Source of the DNA: Thecaphora thlaspeos
Lineage: Eukaryota > Basidiomycota > Ustilaginomycetes > Urocystidales > Glomosporiaceae
Assembly (NCBI GenBank): GCA_900291925.1
Contig: UWYS01000017.1
Span: forward strand, 502,001-566,000
Direction: 5' to 3'
DNA: 64,000 nucleotides
Shown here: in pieces, positions 44,761-57,555 of the stretch
How the letters are laid out: each line of letters starts with the position of its first letter
How positions within the stretch are numbered: position 1 is the first letter of the stretch
Translations under genes and position numbers: made by a program
Notes under the pieces: generated by a model
Database searches by the model: none
What the model was told of the DNA's origin: nothing
Seen by the model: the letters and a program-made list of their open reading frames with translations, nothing else

Positions 44761-46213
44761 TCATGCCACGACGGCCGAGAGCAAGGAAAGGAGCAGCAAG
44801 ACGGTCAGGCTCGTGGCGACGAGCGTCTTCGTCGGCGCCCGTACGAGATTCGCCGAGTTGCTCGTCCTGTATTCCGGGCAGAGGCACAAGGGAAGCGAGA
44901 CCGCGAGGGTCAGTATGGCCGAGGGACCAGAGAATCGGCAACCATCCACGACAGAGTAATTCTCGCCGGCACTCACGCATCGCCGCCATTCGACAGTTGT
45001 TGCACCGTCAGCACCGCGACCCTGCCGTTCTGGACGGGCTGTCCGGGCAGCGCGACGTCAGGGTGATTGATGCCTTCGCTCGTCGCGTTCAGCAGCACGC
45101 CGGCGGGGACGCACTCGACCGTCGTCCTGAAGACATAGCCTCCGTAGCTGGTAGTGTCGTTCTTTGTGGCATTGCCGGCGAGGTAGTCGCGGCCGCGGTT
45201 GTAGCCGTCGAGCTGGATCTTGTGTCCGAGCGCGACCGACTCCTCCATCGAGACGGCCATAAAGACGGCGCCGCTGAAGCCGTCAGTTCCATTCTGTAGA
45301 TACCAGCGCAGGTGATTGTCGCCCACCACGGATTCCTTGCACGTCCCGATCGAAATGTCGCCAAAGTTTCAACGCAGAACGCCGTTGTCGCCGTTGCCCA
45401 GACCCTGGATCCGGTCGTCGTAGCCATCGCCCAGGTCGGCGAACTGCGCCGTACCATTGGCGTTGCCCAGGCACGAGACACCAAAGTTGATCGAGCTGCG
45501 GTGAGATGGCCGAGAGAAGACGTCAGCGATTTATCTTCTTGCCGCCTGCCATTGCCCTTCGCAGATGATGATACGCCTGTCACGACACTGTCTGGGGGGT
45601 CCAACTCACGTAGCGTAGCGGAGGAAGCCCTCAGGGCAGAGGACTTGGGGGTCCGAGTTGCCCGAGACGATGGCGTTGATCGGCTCGCCGGGTGTCCCGC
45701 TGCCGTCCTTCCAGATCTGTTGGAGAGCGGCGGGAGGGGCATGGTTCGGCAAAGTAGAGATGAGTGGTGGGAGCGGGCAAGGAAGCGGGAGTGACCGAGG
45801 TGGGGGTCAGTGGGTCAATCCAGTAGCGCCAAAAAGGTGGGGGTTGGCGGGGCGTCTGCTGCGTCGCCATCGGTCCTCATGTACTCCATCGCCTCTCTGA
45901 CGCGGCGTGCACTCACAGTCAGCATGGATCCCGATGCGTTGTTGGGGTTAAAGTAGCCCGAAGCCGGGAAGGGGTCGGCTCGCGATGTGTTGTACCTCTG
46001 TACGCAGCGCTCATTCACGGCCGACGACCTCTTGACGAGCGAGTTGAAGGCGTAGTCCGGGTTGCTGCTGCTGCTGCTGCTGGCGGCCTCGAGTGCCGGC
46101 ATTGCCATAGGAGCCGGACTGGCCGATGCCAGCAAGGCAAACAGCGTGATGCCGCCGAGGATGGCTGTCGCCAGCCTGGTGGCGGTGCTGGTGCTCTGAT
46201 CGGAGGTCGACAT
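44761..46213 (-). CDS. GPI-type secreted protein with one in-frame TGA
   Basis: Four exons (46213-45917, 45716-45610, 45495-44977, 44866-44761) close perfectly in frame to 343 codons. The product has a signal peptide (ILGGITLFALLASASP), a Ser run, and a globular part with Asn-glycosylation sites. That part has VLCPEGFLRYAT, DLGDGYDDRIQGLGNGDNGVL, GTCKESVVGDNHLRWY and LDGYNRGRDYLAGNAT. A hydrophobic C-terminus (TSLTVLLLLSLLSAVVA) typical of GPI attachment follows. I recall similar uncharacterised secreted proteins in basidiomycetes but no named domain. The frame is broken by TGA at 45371-45369, directly after VLR and before NFGD, where Trp would fit. Everything downstream, including an intron and the GPI signal, is intact. 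This suggests a recent nonsense change, a sequencing error, or readthrough. Confidence 0.7.
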
Positions 46214-49200
46214 GGCTGCCGTGATGCGTTGGAGAGAAAGGCTGGTTTCGGAGGGGACCGAAGAGCAGCAGCCCGGTACAGTCGTATGCAAAGGTGAGGC
46301 TGGCTTCAGACCAGGTGCTACCAGAGTTTGCCGAAAAATTGACCACTTCTTGATGTGCTAAGGCCTAGATCCGTCGGAAGTGATCCGTCGACGCCGTAAC
46401 CGAATGCGATGAGCTGGGGCGGAGGGATAGGAGAGCGGGAGACCTGGTCGGAACTGCTTCCCGACTCGCTGGCGTCGGTGTGAGATGGGATTGAACGGCG
46501 GTGAAGGGGTGACGGGCGGGTTCAGCGCGACCAGCCAAGGCTTGACGAGGCTGATAAAGGCAAAGGAGGACGAGGCCGTCGGCGCGAGGGTGAGGATGGT
46601 CGACGAAAAGTGCAGAGGATTGTTCTAGATGCTAGGAGGGGTTGCAAGGGTCAGAGGAAGCGGAGGAGTAGGACGAGGTTGGCTAGGATGCATCTGGTTC
46701 CTCACTCGCGGTCAACCGGCAAGCGGGCAGCATGAGGGGCGACGGCCGGGGTCTCGAGTCGGGCGAATTGAAGACGATGATGATGCTGCCTCGATTGCAG
46801 GAACCCTGGAAGGATTCTACTACTTACAGCCAGGCAGGCAGGGACGCCTAAAAAGAGAGATGCCGTTCCCCGGACAGTTCAGAGCGAAGCGGAAACGCAT
46901 CGTCGCAGATAGAGCTGCCCGCCATCGTCCTGCGAGCTGGTGCATCAGCAGTCCATACTCTCACTCCTTTGCCGTCTGATAAAGATGGTCAAACAGAGCG
47001 GGAGTCTACGTGGGGAACGACACATCCCACGATTAAGCCCTTCAGGCGGCAGCAGCATCGCAGCAGAGCTTCCCTAGCTTGCCTTGGAAAAAAGAAGCTG
47101 CCGGCGGCTGCAGCGGAGGGAAGGCAACGGCAGCTCAGCGTCATCCAACGTATTCACGCCTACCCACCTCTTTCCCTTTGTTTTCTCGGCGACTTCTCGC
47201 CGCAGCAGATCGCTTTCCCGCCGCTATGCTCTCCTCACTCTCTCACCCTTTTGTTGCTCTGCGCTACGCTCCGGACCAAGTAATGAAACCTGTCTCCCTG
47301 TGAGGGGTGCTTAGTACACAAGGTCCCTTGACGACTCCGACCTCCTGGGATGAACAGGTCCAGAAGGGGGCCCACGCACGGCCGCAGAAGGAGGCTACGA
47401 AGGCCAAGAAACGGAAAATGAAACTGCGACGAGCAGTTGAGTCTCTCGCTCGAGGCTGGCCGGCGAGCAACGGCAGAGAGTTGCCAAGCATCGTTGGCCT
47501 ACACAGCGTCGAAGATGTCCGCGCGAGACCGACCTGCGCCATGCAAAGCCAAGCCAGGCTTGCCCGGACCGGGCGAAGTCAGCTCAAATCTATCCGTGCC
47601 TGATTACGAAAGCCTTTGTGTCGTGCCTGTCGATGGTTCGTAGCCACCGGCGAGGAAGCTTACACTTGGCACTCACCTCTACATAAGTTGCGCGGTGTCG
47701 CCCCAGCAAGTCCAGCAGACGGGGACCTGAAGGTACATACTCCAAGCAAGCGTAAGATTGATCCTCACTGCCTCAGCTTGTGCTAGGTCACTCGTCTCGA
47801 CGGCGAACCCACGTGGCGAGATCTTGCCCACTCACCATCGGGCAACCTACTGGGATCGGCAGATGGTGAGTAGTTCTCGGCATTCAGCATACGGACTTCA
47901 TCGGGGAGGGTCCCTTCCTTTCAGGGTCTAGAAGCCCTGAGCTCATGCAACCTGCAGATACCGATGACAACGTGCGTCCTGGAGTGAACTGGTCGACTTT
48001 CAGTTGCAGCGGCATCTCGCGTTACTGTAGGTGCAACGTTGCTCTCGCTTCGTCGGTGCGATGGTGAGGAAACGAGTGGCGTGGCAGGGAGCGTCCTAGC
48101 GTACGGCGTCCAAGAGGTAAGGGAGCTCGGATGCCGTCCCCCACCATCCCGACGGTATCGCTCTACCATTGCCGCAGCCACGATGATGCTGCGGCGACGA
48201 CTGCTGCTTCGACACTCTACCGTACCGTTCAACGTCCCCCTGTCGATGGGAGCCTCCAAGAGCTTTTGCGTCAAATGTAAGCTACAAAACTTGACTGATG
48301 GGCGATCGAGCCTTTCGCATCGACGGTAAGCTCGAGAGTGTAGTGTGGCGGTACGTTGCTTCTAGACCCGAAGAGGAGAGAGTCTCGTTTCGAGGTCCGC
48401 TCCCTATAATTTTGCGATGGGCGGGCGTCGTGTAGCGGATCGTCCATATGGTGGATCTTTATCTGGTTGGCTGAAAACGTTCCCTTGTAGATAAGTGCAA
48501 CCGCCGTTGCATCTCGGTGCTTACATTGGTTGGTACGTATATACAGCAGTAATACGTATAGACTGTAGCATGAGCCTACTGTATGCTGGGCCAGGGAAGG
48601 CATCTGTGCATGCTGCTGTAAATGTTAGGCGAGCGTTAGGCGAGGAAGGAGAAGAGTCGTTGTGATACAGAGTATTAAGCTAACGCGGGATCAAGCCGGG
48701 GACTCGAGACCAATACATACCGCAGCCGCGTGTCTAGCTAGACCTTCCCTGCGAGCCCGTCTGGCGTTCTGGACCCTACCTTTGGTCAGCGCTAAGTGTC
48801 CCGCTGGACGCACAGCGGGACGAGCACGATGTAAATGCAGTAGTTCGCGTTTGCGTACCGTCGTCGGTCGTCGCAATCAGCCAAGTTCCTTCTTGAGCGA
48901 CCAGGAAGGGGAGAACCACAATCGATGGGAGCAGCTCGCTGGGTCGCGTGAGGGAGGGTGGTCCGTGGTCATGCTTGCCGGCGTCTACTTATGACGACCG
49001 AGCCACAATGGCGGACGCGTGCAGACACGAGCGCCCAAAGGGTTGCAGACCACCCTTGGGACTCACATCTGCCTACTTTGAGCCTCGTGTGATCGGCCCA
49101 GCTCAGTAAACTGTTGGTGGCGCTGCCGGAGCGCTCTACGGATGCTGCGACTGCGGCCCTGGCGCTGTTGATCTTTCCCCCCAGGTCGACGCCGGCTTGC

Positions 49201-51095
49201 ATGCGGTGTGGGTATGTCGTCCCTGCTCTTGCTTGCTATCGACGCGCTTGGCCTGATCTCACCCGCAAGGACTGTCGTGGTTGTTGAGCTCTTTGCTGAA
49301 GAGGTGCAAGGCGGCAGACGGTCGATCGGAATGTCTTCCTCCCTTGCCTTGCTCCCTTTGACCGGCTGGCTGCTCCGCGTGCCTCTCCTTTCTCCTTGCC
49401 CACTGCTGTTGCTACACACCTTGCCTATCTGCGACTTTGTCTGCCTCGTCGGCCTGCCTGGCTACGCCACGCCTTGCTCGCCCTGCTTTTAGTTTGTAAC
49501 TAGAAGTGAGTGCATGCCTGCTTGCCTCGACGGCGCGCGAACTTCTATCCTTTGACTCGCCCAGAAGGGGGGCGGACCCGCCGCACGGTCCGGGCTTTTC
49601 GCTTGCAGGTGCGCCTGTCCCTGTGGGCCCTTGGTTGACTTCTCGGAGGTCGAGCGCTGCGTGCTTTTATAAATTTGTTTTTCCGAGTTTTTCTCTGAAT
49701 TTGAGTCTGGCTGGGCCTTGCGCTGGCATCAGACGCGCTGGCCCCCGCCGTCCGCCGTCCGCCGTCCGCCGTCCGCCTTCCGCCTTCCGCCTTCCGCTGC
49801 GCCTGGACCAGACGGACTGACCGGTTGGGCCTTGGCCCGCTTGTCGCCCTGGGCCTGCCTGGCCTGGACCTACCTGTCACCCTGCGCTGCCCTCCCTGCG
49901 CGGGCCGCCCGCTCGCGCCCTCCTCCGCGGCCTACTCCTGAGCAACAGGCGCCTGCCTTTTCCTTCCGTCACCCAGGCCGACCAATGGCCCCTCTTCGCC
50001 ACCATCCTCCTTCGCCTCCCACGTCTCTGCTCCTAAGTAACGTCTCCTCCCGGATACCCTTCTCCCACTCACCCTGTGCCATACAGTACTCTGCTCGTTG
50101 ACGCGCAAGTCATACGCGACGCTTCCGGCTTCCGTTCCTGGCCATCTCCTTCTCCTCCTGCTCCCGGCACCACGACCCTGGCACGGCCCACGGCACGACC
50201 CTGCCACCATCCTCCTTTCCGCCACACCCGGCTGGACCTCTGTCTAGACCTTTCCTTGACCTTCTTCCAGCCCGCCACCCTCTACGCCACCCGCCCACCC
50301 TCTGCCAGACGACCATCTTTATTGTTTCCCGCGCCTTACGACGCTCCACGACTTGATCCCCGGCCCTTGACCCCAGCCAGGATCGCCGAGAGCCGCGACA
50401 GGCCATCTTGCTTCCGACGTCCGCTACGACCACCTCGCCCTTACTCGTCCATATTTTCCTCTGCGCCACCGCCTGCCTCGCTTCGGCTGCTCTGGATCTG
50501 TAACAACCACCTCGCTGAAAAGCAGCGAACCCGGGACGCTCCGTCATCGGGCATTCCATCGTGTCCTTCCCATCCCTCTCACTTATTTGGGCACCGTCGT
50601 TGCGCTTACGACCATCCCGCTGCGCTGTACCGCATCCTCTCGACAGTCTCTCCGTCACCACGCTACCCTGTACGCCACCCTTCGACACATGCAGACCGCC
50701 CCTCTGAGCGCTATCGCCGACCACCACTTGCATCTCGGCTATCTCTCATAGGATCCTTCGGTCTCCCTTCCAAAGTGAGGGCAGAGTTGACAGGTGCCAC
50801 AGTGAGACAGAGCAACGTGAGGGAACTTGCTTTGAGTCCAGCTTCAAACGTCTTCTGACGTCTGAGCAGCTCGGCTTACGAGACGCAGGTAGGTGGGTCC
50901 CCAGCAGAAGCCGACCGACGTGAGCAGCCGCTCATCGGGAAGCTAGAGCCGCCGCTTCAGCCCGCTTTTCACCACCGCCACAGCCTCACCCGCGCCTCAG
51001 AAACCACACGGCCGGCATCGCCACCTACTGTGTCACCATCGGCACAAAAAGATCTTGTGCCTGTGCCACGCTCGCGTCCGACGCAGGCTAGCAGG
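46214..51095. other. 4.9-kb region without a supportable gene
   Basis: This region lies between the GPI-protein gene and the phytochrome, which point away from each other. Short frames overlap on both strands and show no motif. It includes a heptamer repeat near 49.75 kb. A C/T-rich stretch from about 49.9 to 50.9 kb looks like leader or promoter of the phytochrome. The phytochrome frame itself remains open upstream to about 50886. Confidence 0.5.
49746..49794 (+). repeat. tandem heptamer repeat CGCCGTC/CGCCTTC
   Basis: Four copies of CGCCGTC are followed by three of CGCCTTC. The change of one base is propagated through the last three units, which suggests stepwise expansion. Confidence 0.85.
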
Positions 51096-54000
51096 ATGCC
51101 GTCCCGACTCAGCACCGGCTCCAGCGCCAGGACGTCGTCACCGTCTCGCGGAGGAGCGTCTACGTCTTCGGCTTCGGTCGCGGCGTCGATATCAGCTTCG
51201 GCTTCGGCCAATAATCCCAGGTCGCCCGGCGTCAGCCAGCCCTTCATCTACCCGATGCGCTCGGCCGTCTCGGTCAAGCCGCCATCGGAGCCGCAGACGT
51301 CGGGGCCGAGGCAGGGGAGGGAGCAAGGGTCCTCGGAATTCAATCGAACTGACGACGAGGATACTTGTGATCCCTTTTTCGACCTGCGGAACCGTCCCGA
51401 GGACGTCGATAGGAAGGCCGACCACGAGATGGGTCAGTTTAAGGTCCCTCCGTCCGACGGCACCAACAACAGCGGGACCGCCGACCTGCGCGATAAACTC
51501 GAATCGTTCACGACGCGGCGCTTCGAGCACATCGAGACGCCAGAGGGCCACATGATCTTGACCGGCAGGGAGGGAGAGCTTGCGCGATGCGAAGACGAGG
51601 TGAGTGGGCGATCCGGGAGCCAATGTGGCGGGCAATTGATTTCCACCGCTTTTCATCGACAGTGGCGCAGGGGGCAGGGACATAGACGCTTCTCCAGGGC
51701 ACGCCCCGCCACGTTCTTGGCGACACAGGGATTGCAGCAGGCTGACCTCTTGTCCTTTGCACGATGCTGGCTCCCTGCCCTTCCCCCCCTCCTCCTATGT
51801 GACCCATTTGCGTCGCCCATACCCTCCACGACTAACAACAGCCGATTCACGCACCAGGCGCTGTACAGTCGTTCGGCTGCATGATTGTGATCAACGTTGA
51901 AAAGTCCGGCCAGTTGGTCGTGCGCCAGGCATCAGAGGTGAGCAGGGGAGATTGTTTGGTATCGTCCTTTGTGCCACTTTTCGGTCCCATTTCGACATCT
52001 CTGCTGACACGTCTTCCTCTGTCTCTTCCCTCGGGCCCCTGTCTGCCGCCTGCAGAACACTAAAGAGCTCCTCGGGCTTTCGCCGGCCTACCTCTTTAGC
52101 CTCCAATCGTTTGCAGACGTGCTGGACGAGGACCAGGCCGATCTGCTCTGGGACAACATCGACACGCTCGATCAGGGCGACCAGGACCTGTCTGATTCGA
52201 GCCCGAGTGTCTTCCAGCTGCGGGGCCACTCGAAGGCCAGCTACGATAAGCGCCGTCTTGACAAGCCCAAAAGCTCGACGCAGTGGAACATGTGGTGCGC
52301 CGCCCACGTCCCCGACTGCACGGTCGAGGATGACGATGAGCTGACCGTCATCCTCGAATTCGAGCTGGTCGACGATCCGGTCAACCCAATCGCCAGCTCT
52401 TCGCCGCCACCGTCGCCGTCGATCGACGAGGCCAACCGCACCGCGACGCCGGCGCAGCGGGGCTCACCGCCGCCGAGCGTCTCGACGATTGACTCGGACG
52501 GCACCGTCTCGAGCACGGTGCACCAGTCAAAGGTGGGCTGGAGCGGCCTCGAGGGCATCGAGTGCCAGCACGCGGCCGAGGACGTGCAAGAGTCGACCCA
52601 GGCCGTCCACCGGCCGCTCAAGGCGCTGTCGCGGATGCGGCGCAACAACGACAGCTCGCAGCGGCGGACGCGGAGCAGGCGGCCGGGGGTGCTGGCGGGC
52701 AGCGGCGGCGCCGATGGGATGGGTGGGATGCTCGACATGTTTGGCGTGCTGAGCCAGGTTAACGAGCAGCTCTCGGCGCAGACCGAGCTTCACGGCTTCC
52801 TCAAGGTGCTGGTCGGCATCGTCCGCGACGTGACGCTATTTAGTCGGGTGATGGTCTACCAGTTCGACGAGGCGTGGAACGGTCAGGTGGTGTGCGAGCT
52901 GGTCGACTGGTCCGACACAAACGACCTCTACCGCGGCCTCCATTTCCCCGCGACCGACATTCCGGCCCAGGCGCGCGCGCTCTACAAGATCAACAAGGTC
53001 CGCCTCCTCTACGATCGCGACCAGCAGACGGCCCGGCTCGTGTGCCGCAATGCCTCGGACCTTGAGCATCCGATCGACATGACGCACAGCTTTCTCCGCG
53101 CCATGTCGCCGATTCATCTCAAGTACCTCGCCAACATGCAGGTGCGCTCGTCGATGTCGATTTCGATCGTAGCCTTTGGCGAGCTGTGGGGGCTCATATC
53201 CCTGCATAGTTACGGCGTCCGCGGGCAGCGAGTCTCGTTCCCGATCCGCCAGCTTTCGCGCCTCATCGGCGAATCGGTCTCGCGCAACATCGAGCGGCTC
53301 AGCTACACGCGCCGGCTGTCTGCACGCAAGCTGATCAACACGCTCCCCACCGATCAGAACCCGAGTGGCTACATTATCTCCAACGCAGAGGACCTTCTGA
53401 CGTTGTTCGATGCCGACTTCGGCGTGATCGCGATCGGCAACGAGGCTAAGATCCTCGGCCCGCTCAGCGCGAGCCAGGAGGTGCTGGCGGTGACCGAGTA
53501 TCTACGGCTCAAGAAATTCGAGCATCTCGTCACGTCGCAGGACGTCCGAAAGGACTTTCCGGACATGATGCTGCCCTCGGGCCTCGAGGTCATCGCCGGG
53601 CTGCTGCTTGTCCCGCTGTCGGGAAGCGGCGTCGACTTCATCGCGTTCCTGCGCAAGACGCAGCTGCGCCACGTCAACTGGGCGGGCAAGCCGTTCAAGG
53701 AGGGGAGAGAAGCCAAGGCGATACTCGAGCCGCGCAAGTCGTTCAAAGTCTGGTCCGAGACAGTCGAGGGTACCTGCCGCGCCTGGAAGGACGAAGAGCT
53801 CGAAACGGCGTCGGTCCTCTGCCTCGTCTATGGCAAGTTCATCTCGGTCTGGCGCCAGCGCGAGCAGGCGCTTCATTACAACCAGCTCAACCGTCTCCTC
53901 CTCTCCAACGCGAGCCACGAGGTGCGGACGCCGCTCAACCACATCATCAACTACCTCGAGCTCGCGCTCGACAGTCGCCTCGACGAAGACACGCGCGAGA

Positions 54001-55994
54001 ATCTCAGCAAGTCTCACATGGCGTCCAAGAGCCTCCTCTTCGTCATAAATGACCTGCTCGACCTGACCAAGCAGGAGCAGGGCAATAAGCTCTTCCTCCA
54101 GGAGCCGTTTGACCTCGCCGCGACGGTGCGCGAGGCGGTCGAGATGCACGAATGGGAGGCCAAAAGGCGCAAGATTGATTTCACGCTCGTCACCGAGCCA
54201 TCAGTCTGCATGGTGCTCGGCGACCGTAACCGCGTGCGCCAGATTGTCACGAACACCGTGACAAACTCGGTCAAATACACGACGGAGGGTCACATCCATG
54301 TTTCGATGAAGCAGCGCCCCGACAACGAGCGCAGCAACGACCTCCCGCAGGGCTGCAACATCGAGGTCGAGCTAACCGTCTCGGACACGGGCGAAGGGAT
54401 CCCGCGCGAGAAGCTCGAGGCTATCTTCCGCGAGTTTGAGCAAGTCGAGTCGGTCATCGCTGAGCCGGGGCGCGGCGAGGGCGCGCAGCAAGACATCATT
54501 GAGGACGACCCGTCGTTATCGCTGGCGGCGGCCGAGGCTAAGCCAGACAGCGGCATTGGCCTCGGCCTCGCGATCGTCGCGCGCATCGTCAAAAACCTCG
54601 GCGGCCAGTTGCGCGTCGACTCAACCGTCGGCGAAGGCTCGATGTTCACATTCTACATTCCCTTTTGCTCGGCTACCGACGGTGACGGCAACCCGCGCAA
54701 GGGCTCCGCGCCCGCCATGGCCGAGTCGCAGCACACGATGCATCGGTCCATCTCGCACGGCAGCGGCAGCATGAGCTCGAACGGCAAGAGCGAGATAGAC
54801 TCGCTCGTCGAGGCGATCCGCGAGCCCATCCTGCGCGACCAGGGCACAGGCGACGACGCCAGCCCCCGCCGCCGATCGATCGAAGCCGGGCCATCGGCCT
54901 CTGCGGGAGCGACTCAGGCCATCAGCTACAGCCGACCGTCCAACTTTTACCGTGGCGAGTCGCAGGACGGCCTTCACCAGGTTGAGGGTAGCGGCATTCC
55001 GGTCCGATCTGTCAAGGTGGACCCGCACTCGCTCGACACGACCGACTTCCGGGCGGAGGCCTCGAATTCGAACTCTAGGGGCAGCGGCGGTGGAAACGGC
55101 GGCGGCGGCGATCCGATGCGGCGGAAGTCGTCCGCCGAGGAGTGCAAGGAGGCGTTACAGCGAAGGGACCGCGCAGAGGGCCAGAACGTGTCCGATGGAC
55201 AGTTTGGCGGAGACAAGCCGCCGCCGAGCGCCAAGGAGCGGAGAGACGAAAGCGCCGTTGGGTCTGAAGGCGTCTCGCCCACCGTCGAGCTTCCCGAATC
55301 GCCCGTCTCGGCGGCTCAGCTCGATTCGACCAAGGGCGAGCGCCGATCCTCAAGCTCTGCGCAGAAGCGGAGGCTGCAGAGCGTGCGCGCGCAGCTCAAG
55401 CACCACGGCGGCGGCAGCAGCAGCAGCAGCCACGGCAACAGCTCGTCAACCTCGGAGAAGCTCTCGCCGCTGCGCGTCCTGGTGGTCGAGGACGACCCGA
55501 TCAACCGAATGATTCTCAAGAAGCGCCTCGGCATGGACGGCCACACGGTGCTGCTCGCCGTCAACGGCGAGGAGGGCATGCGCCAGTTTGAAAAGGACGC
55601 CAATGAGATCGACTGCATCCTCATGGACCTCCAAATGCCGATCTGCAACGGCCAGGACGCGTGCCGGCGCATCCGCAGCTGCGAGGCGTCGCGTTCTCAA
55701 AGCGGTGAGATCTCAGGCCGGCCGCCGGCGCAGATCCTCAACGGGCGCGTGCCCATCCTCGCCGTCTCGGCGATGCTGACGCAGCAGATGCGCCAGGAGA
55801 TGACTGAGATCGGCATGGATGGCTGGGTGCTCAAGCCGATCGACTTTGGCCGCCTCAGCGCGCTGATGAAGGGCCTCCTCCATATCGAAGACCGCCGGAA
55901 CAATCAGTGGGAAGCCGGTTACGTCTGGGAACAGGGCGGCTGGCTCTCGAAGCCGGCCAACCGGCCCGTTTCGAACGGCGACGCCGCATCGTAG
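51096..55994 (+). CDS. fungal phytochrome, hybrid histidine kinase
   Basis: Red/far-red photoreceptor with a two-component output. Exons 51096-51599, 51842-51937 and 52056-55994 give 1,512 residues. The PAS region starts with RCEDEPIHAPGAVQSFGC, assembled across the first intron; its Cys-165 is the expected biliverdin attachment site. The GAF domain (about 415-590) has FPATDIPAQARALY, and the PHY tongue has EPRKSFKVWSE. The kinase has the H-box NASHEVRTPLNH (His near 821), N-box NTVTNSVKYT, DTGEGIP and GIGLGLAI. The receiver (about 1338-1480) has VVEDDPIN, phospho-Asp near 1389 in LMDLQMP, and the LKPID Lys. A 250-residue low-complexity linker precedes the receiver. The frame is open upstream of the chosen ATG, so an extra 5' exon is possible. 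Confidence 0.95.
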
Positions 55995-57555
55995 TGCACG
56001 CTGACGCCCCTCTGTCGCAGGCCGTCGATCAGCGCATTGACAGAGCAGGCTTCCTGCCCTTCTAATACGCACGCACATACCCGTGCACGCACGATGGCGG
56101 CGCGAGCAGCCGAGCCGTTCGTCTCGCCTCGCTTCCATCACTTTCCCTCGTCTCTCTGTCCGCCGCTCGCCGCTCGCCCTCGCCCTCGCCCTCGACCCTG
56201 GCCGTAACCAACGCGATGCCTATCTTTGGGCGGACCGTGTCGACTCCCGGGGCCTTTGCTCTGGTCTGCACCTCTTTGCGGTGCGCCACGCATACGTACA
56301 TCTACGAAGATACCAACGACGCCGTGGGCCCAGCGGTGACTCGCTTCATCACCCGCCATGAATGCCCGGACCCTCCACCTACCTCCACCTCCGCCACCGT
56401 CGTCTTCAAGGAACCGGATCTGTTGATATTGCAGCTTGCCCGCCGCCGCGCTCCACTTGCACATTCTCGGAGCTTGCTCTCTCCCCCCTCCTTTCCCTCT
56501 CCGATGCCTCTCTTTCCCTCACTTGCTACACGACTCATACCGCACCGCCCCGTCGCTTGCAGTCGCCGCGACGATGGTCGCCCAATCGCATCTTCTGCTC
56601 CTTCCGCTTTTCTTTTTCTCGACACACGCAACGCCTTGTTCCTCCGTCTCTGAGCATGTTGATCCTATTTATCCGCTCTCATCCGGCTTTTCCTTTTTAC
56701 TTCTTCCTCCTTCCCTTCCTTCTCTCTTACGGTCTCTCGTCGGTTTGTTTGTTCGTCATCATAGGTTGCACCTGGTCAAAGGGGGGGGGGTATTGTACAC
56801 GTCGATGTACTCTTGTTTACCAACACAGCAGAAAAAGAAAGGTATGCACGCTCGAACTCGCATTGCAATCTCTCTGTGTGTTTCACACTCGTGAGGGCGT
56901 AAGAGGAGGCATCGATAGTGCGACAGGACGCCATCGTTTTGTCACACGGCCCATCTTTGCCGCAGTCTGGGCGATCCTCTGTCGATCTCGCCACCAAAAG
57001 AGCAGGCAGACCCGGTATCATCCTGTATCGCTCTTCCGAGCGTGATGACAAGACCAACTCAGTCACTCATCACCCTCGCTTCCGTCCGTTATTGGGGTAG
57101 ATAAAAGGAAATGCCTTCAATCCGTCCCCAATGGGGGGACCTTGTCGACCAAACGTCAAAGGTTACTAAAGACCGAAAGGATGTCGCGACGGGGAGGTAC
57201 ATTTGCGCTTAGGTCAGGTATGCGAACAGGTGTGGAGGGTCGACTTTTGGATTGAAATGGCAACGTCATCGTTTCTCTGCAAGGGGTTTGGGGGGGGGAG
57301 AAGACGAGGATGGACGTCGTTGCTCTTACGCTGAAAGCCGATGGAATTTGACGGTATGGAGGGCGTAGCGGTTTTAGAGAGGGTGGGGTTGAGGGCGGGT
57401 CGTGGAGAGAGGGGGGGGGAGCGGGGCATGGTTTGCTGATTGATGGGTATCTCGGCTCAGTCTTTGGGTGTTTTTGGGGGACTTTCATCGAGCGGTTGTC
57501 GTCATGACATCGACAATATGAATGGGGTATAGAGGCGTTGGGAGTCGATGGGGGG
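55995..57555. other. 1.5-kb convergent intergenic region
   Basis: The 3' flanks of the phytochrome and the P-loop NTPase genes. It is C/T-rich near 56.45-56.75 kb, with a G10 run at 56781-56790. No gene is supportable. Confidence 0.45.

Noticed and set aside
50076..50858. 260-codon frame upstream of the phytochrome
   Set aside because: Pro/Arg/Ser-rich translation of C/T-rich DNA with competing frames on the other strand; more likely leader or promoter sequence.
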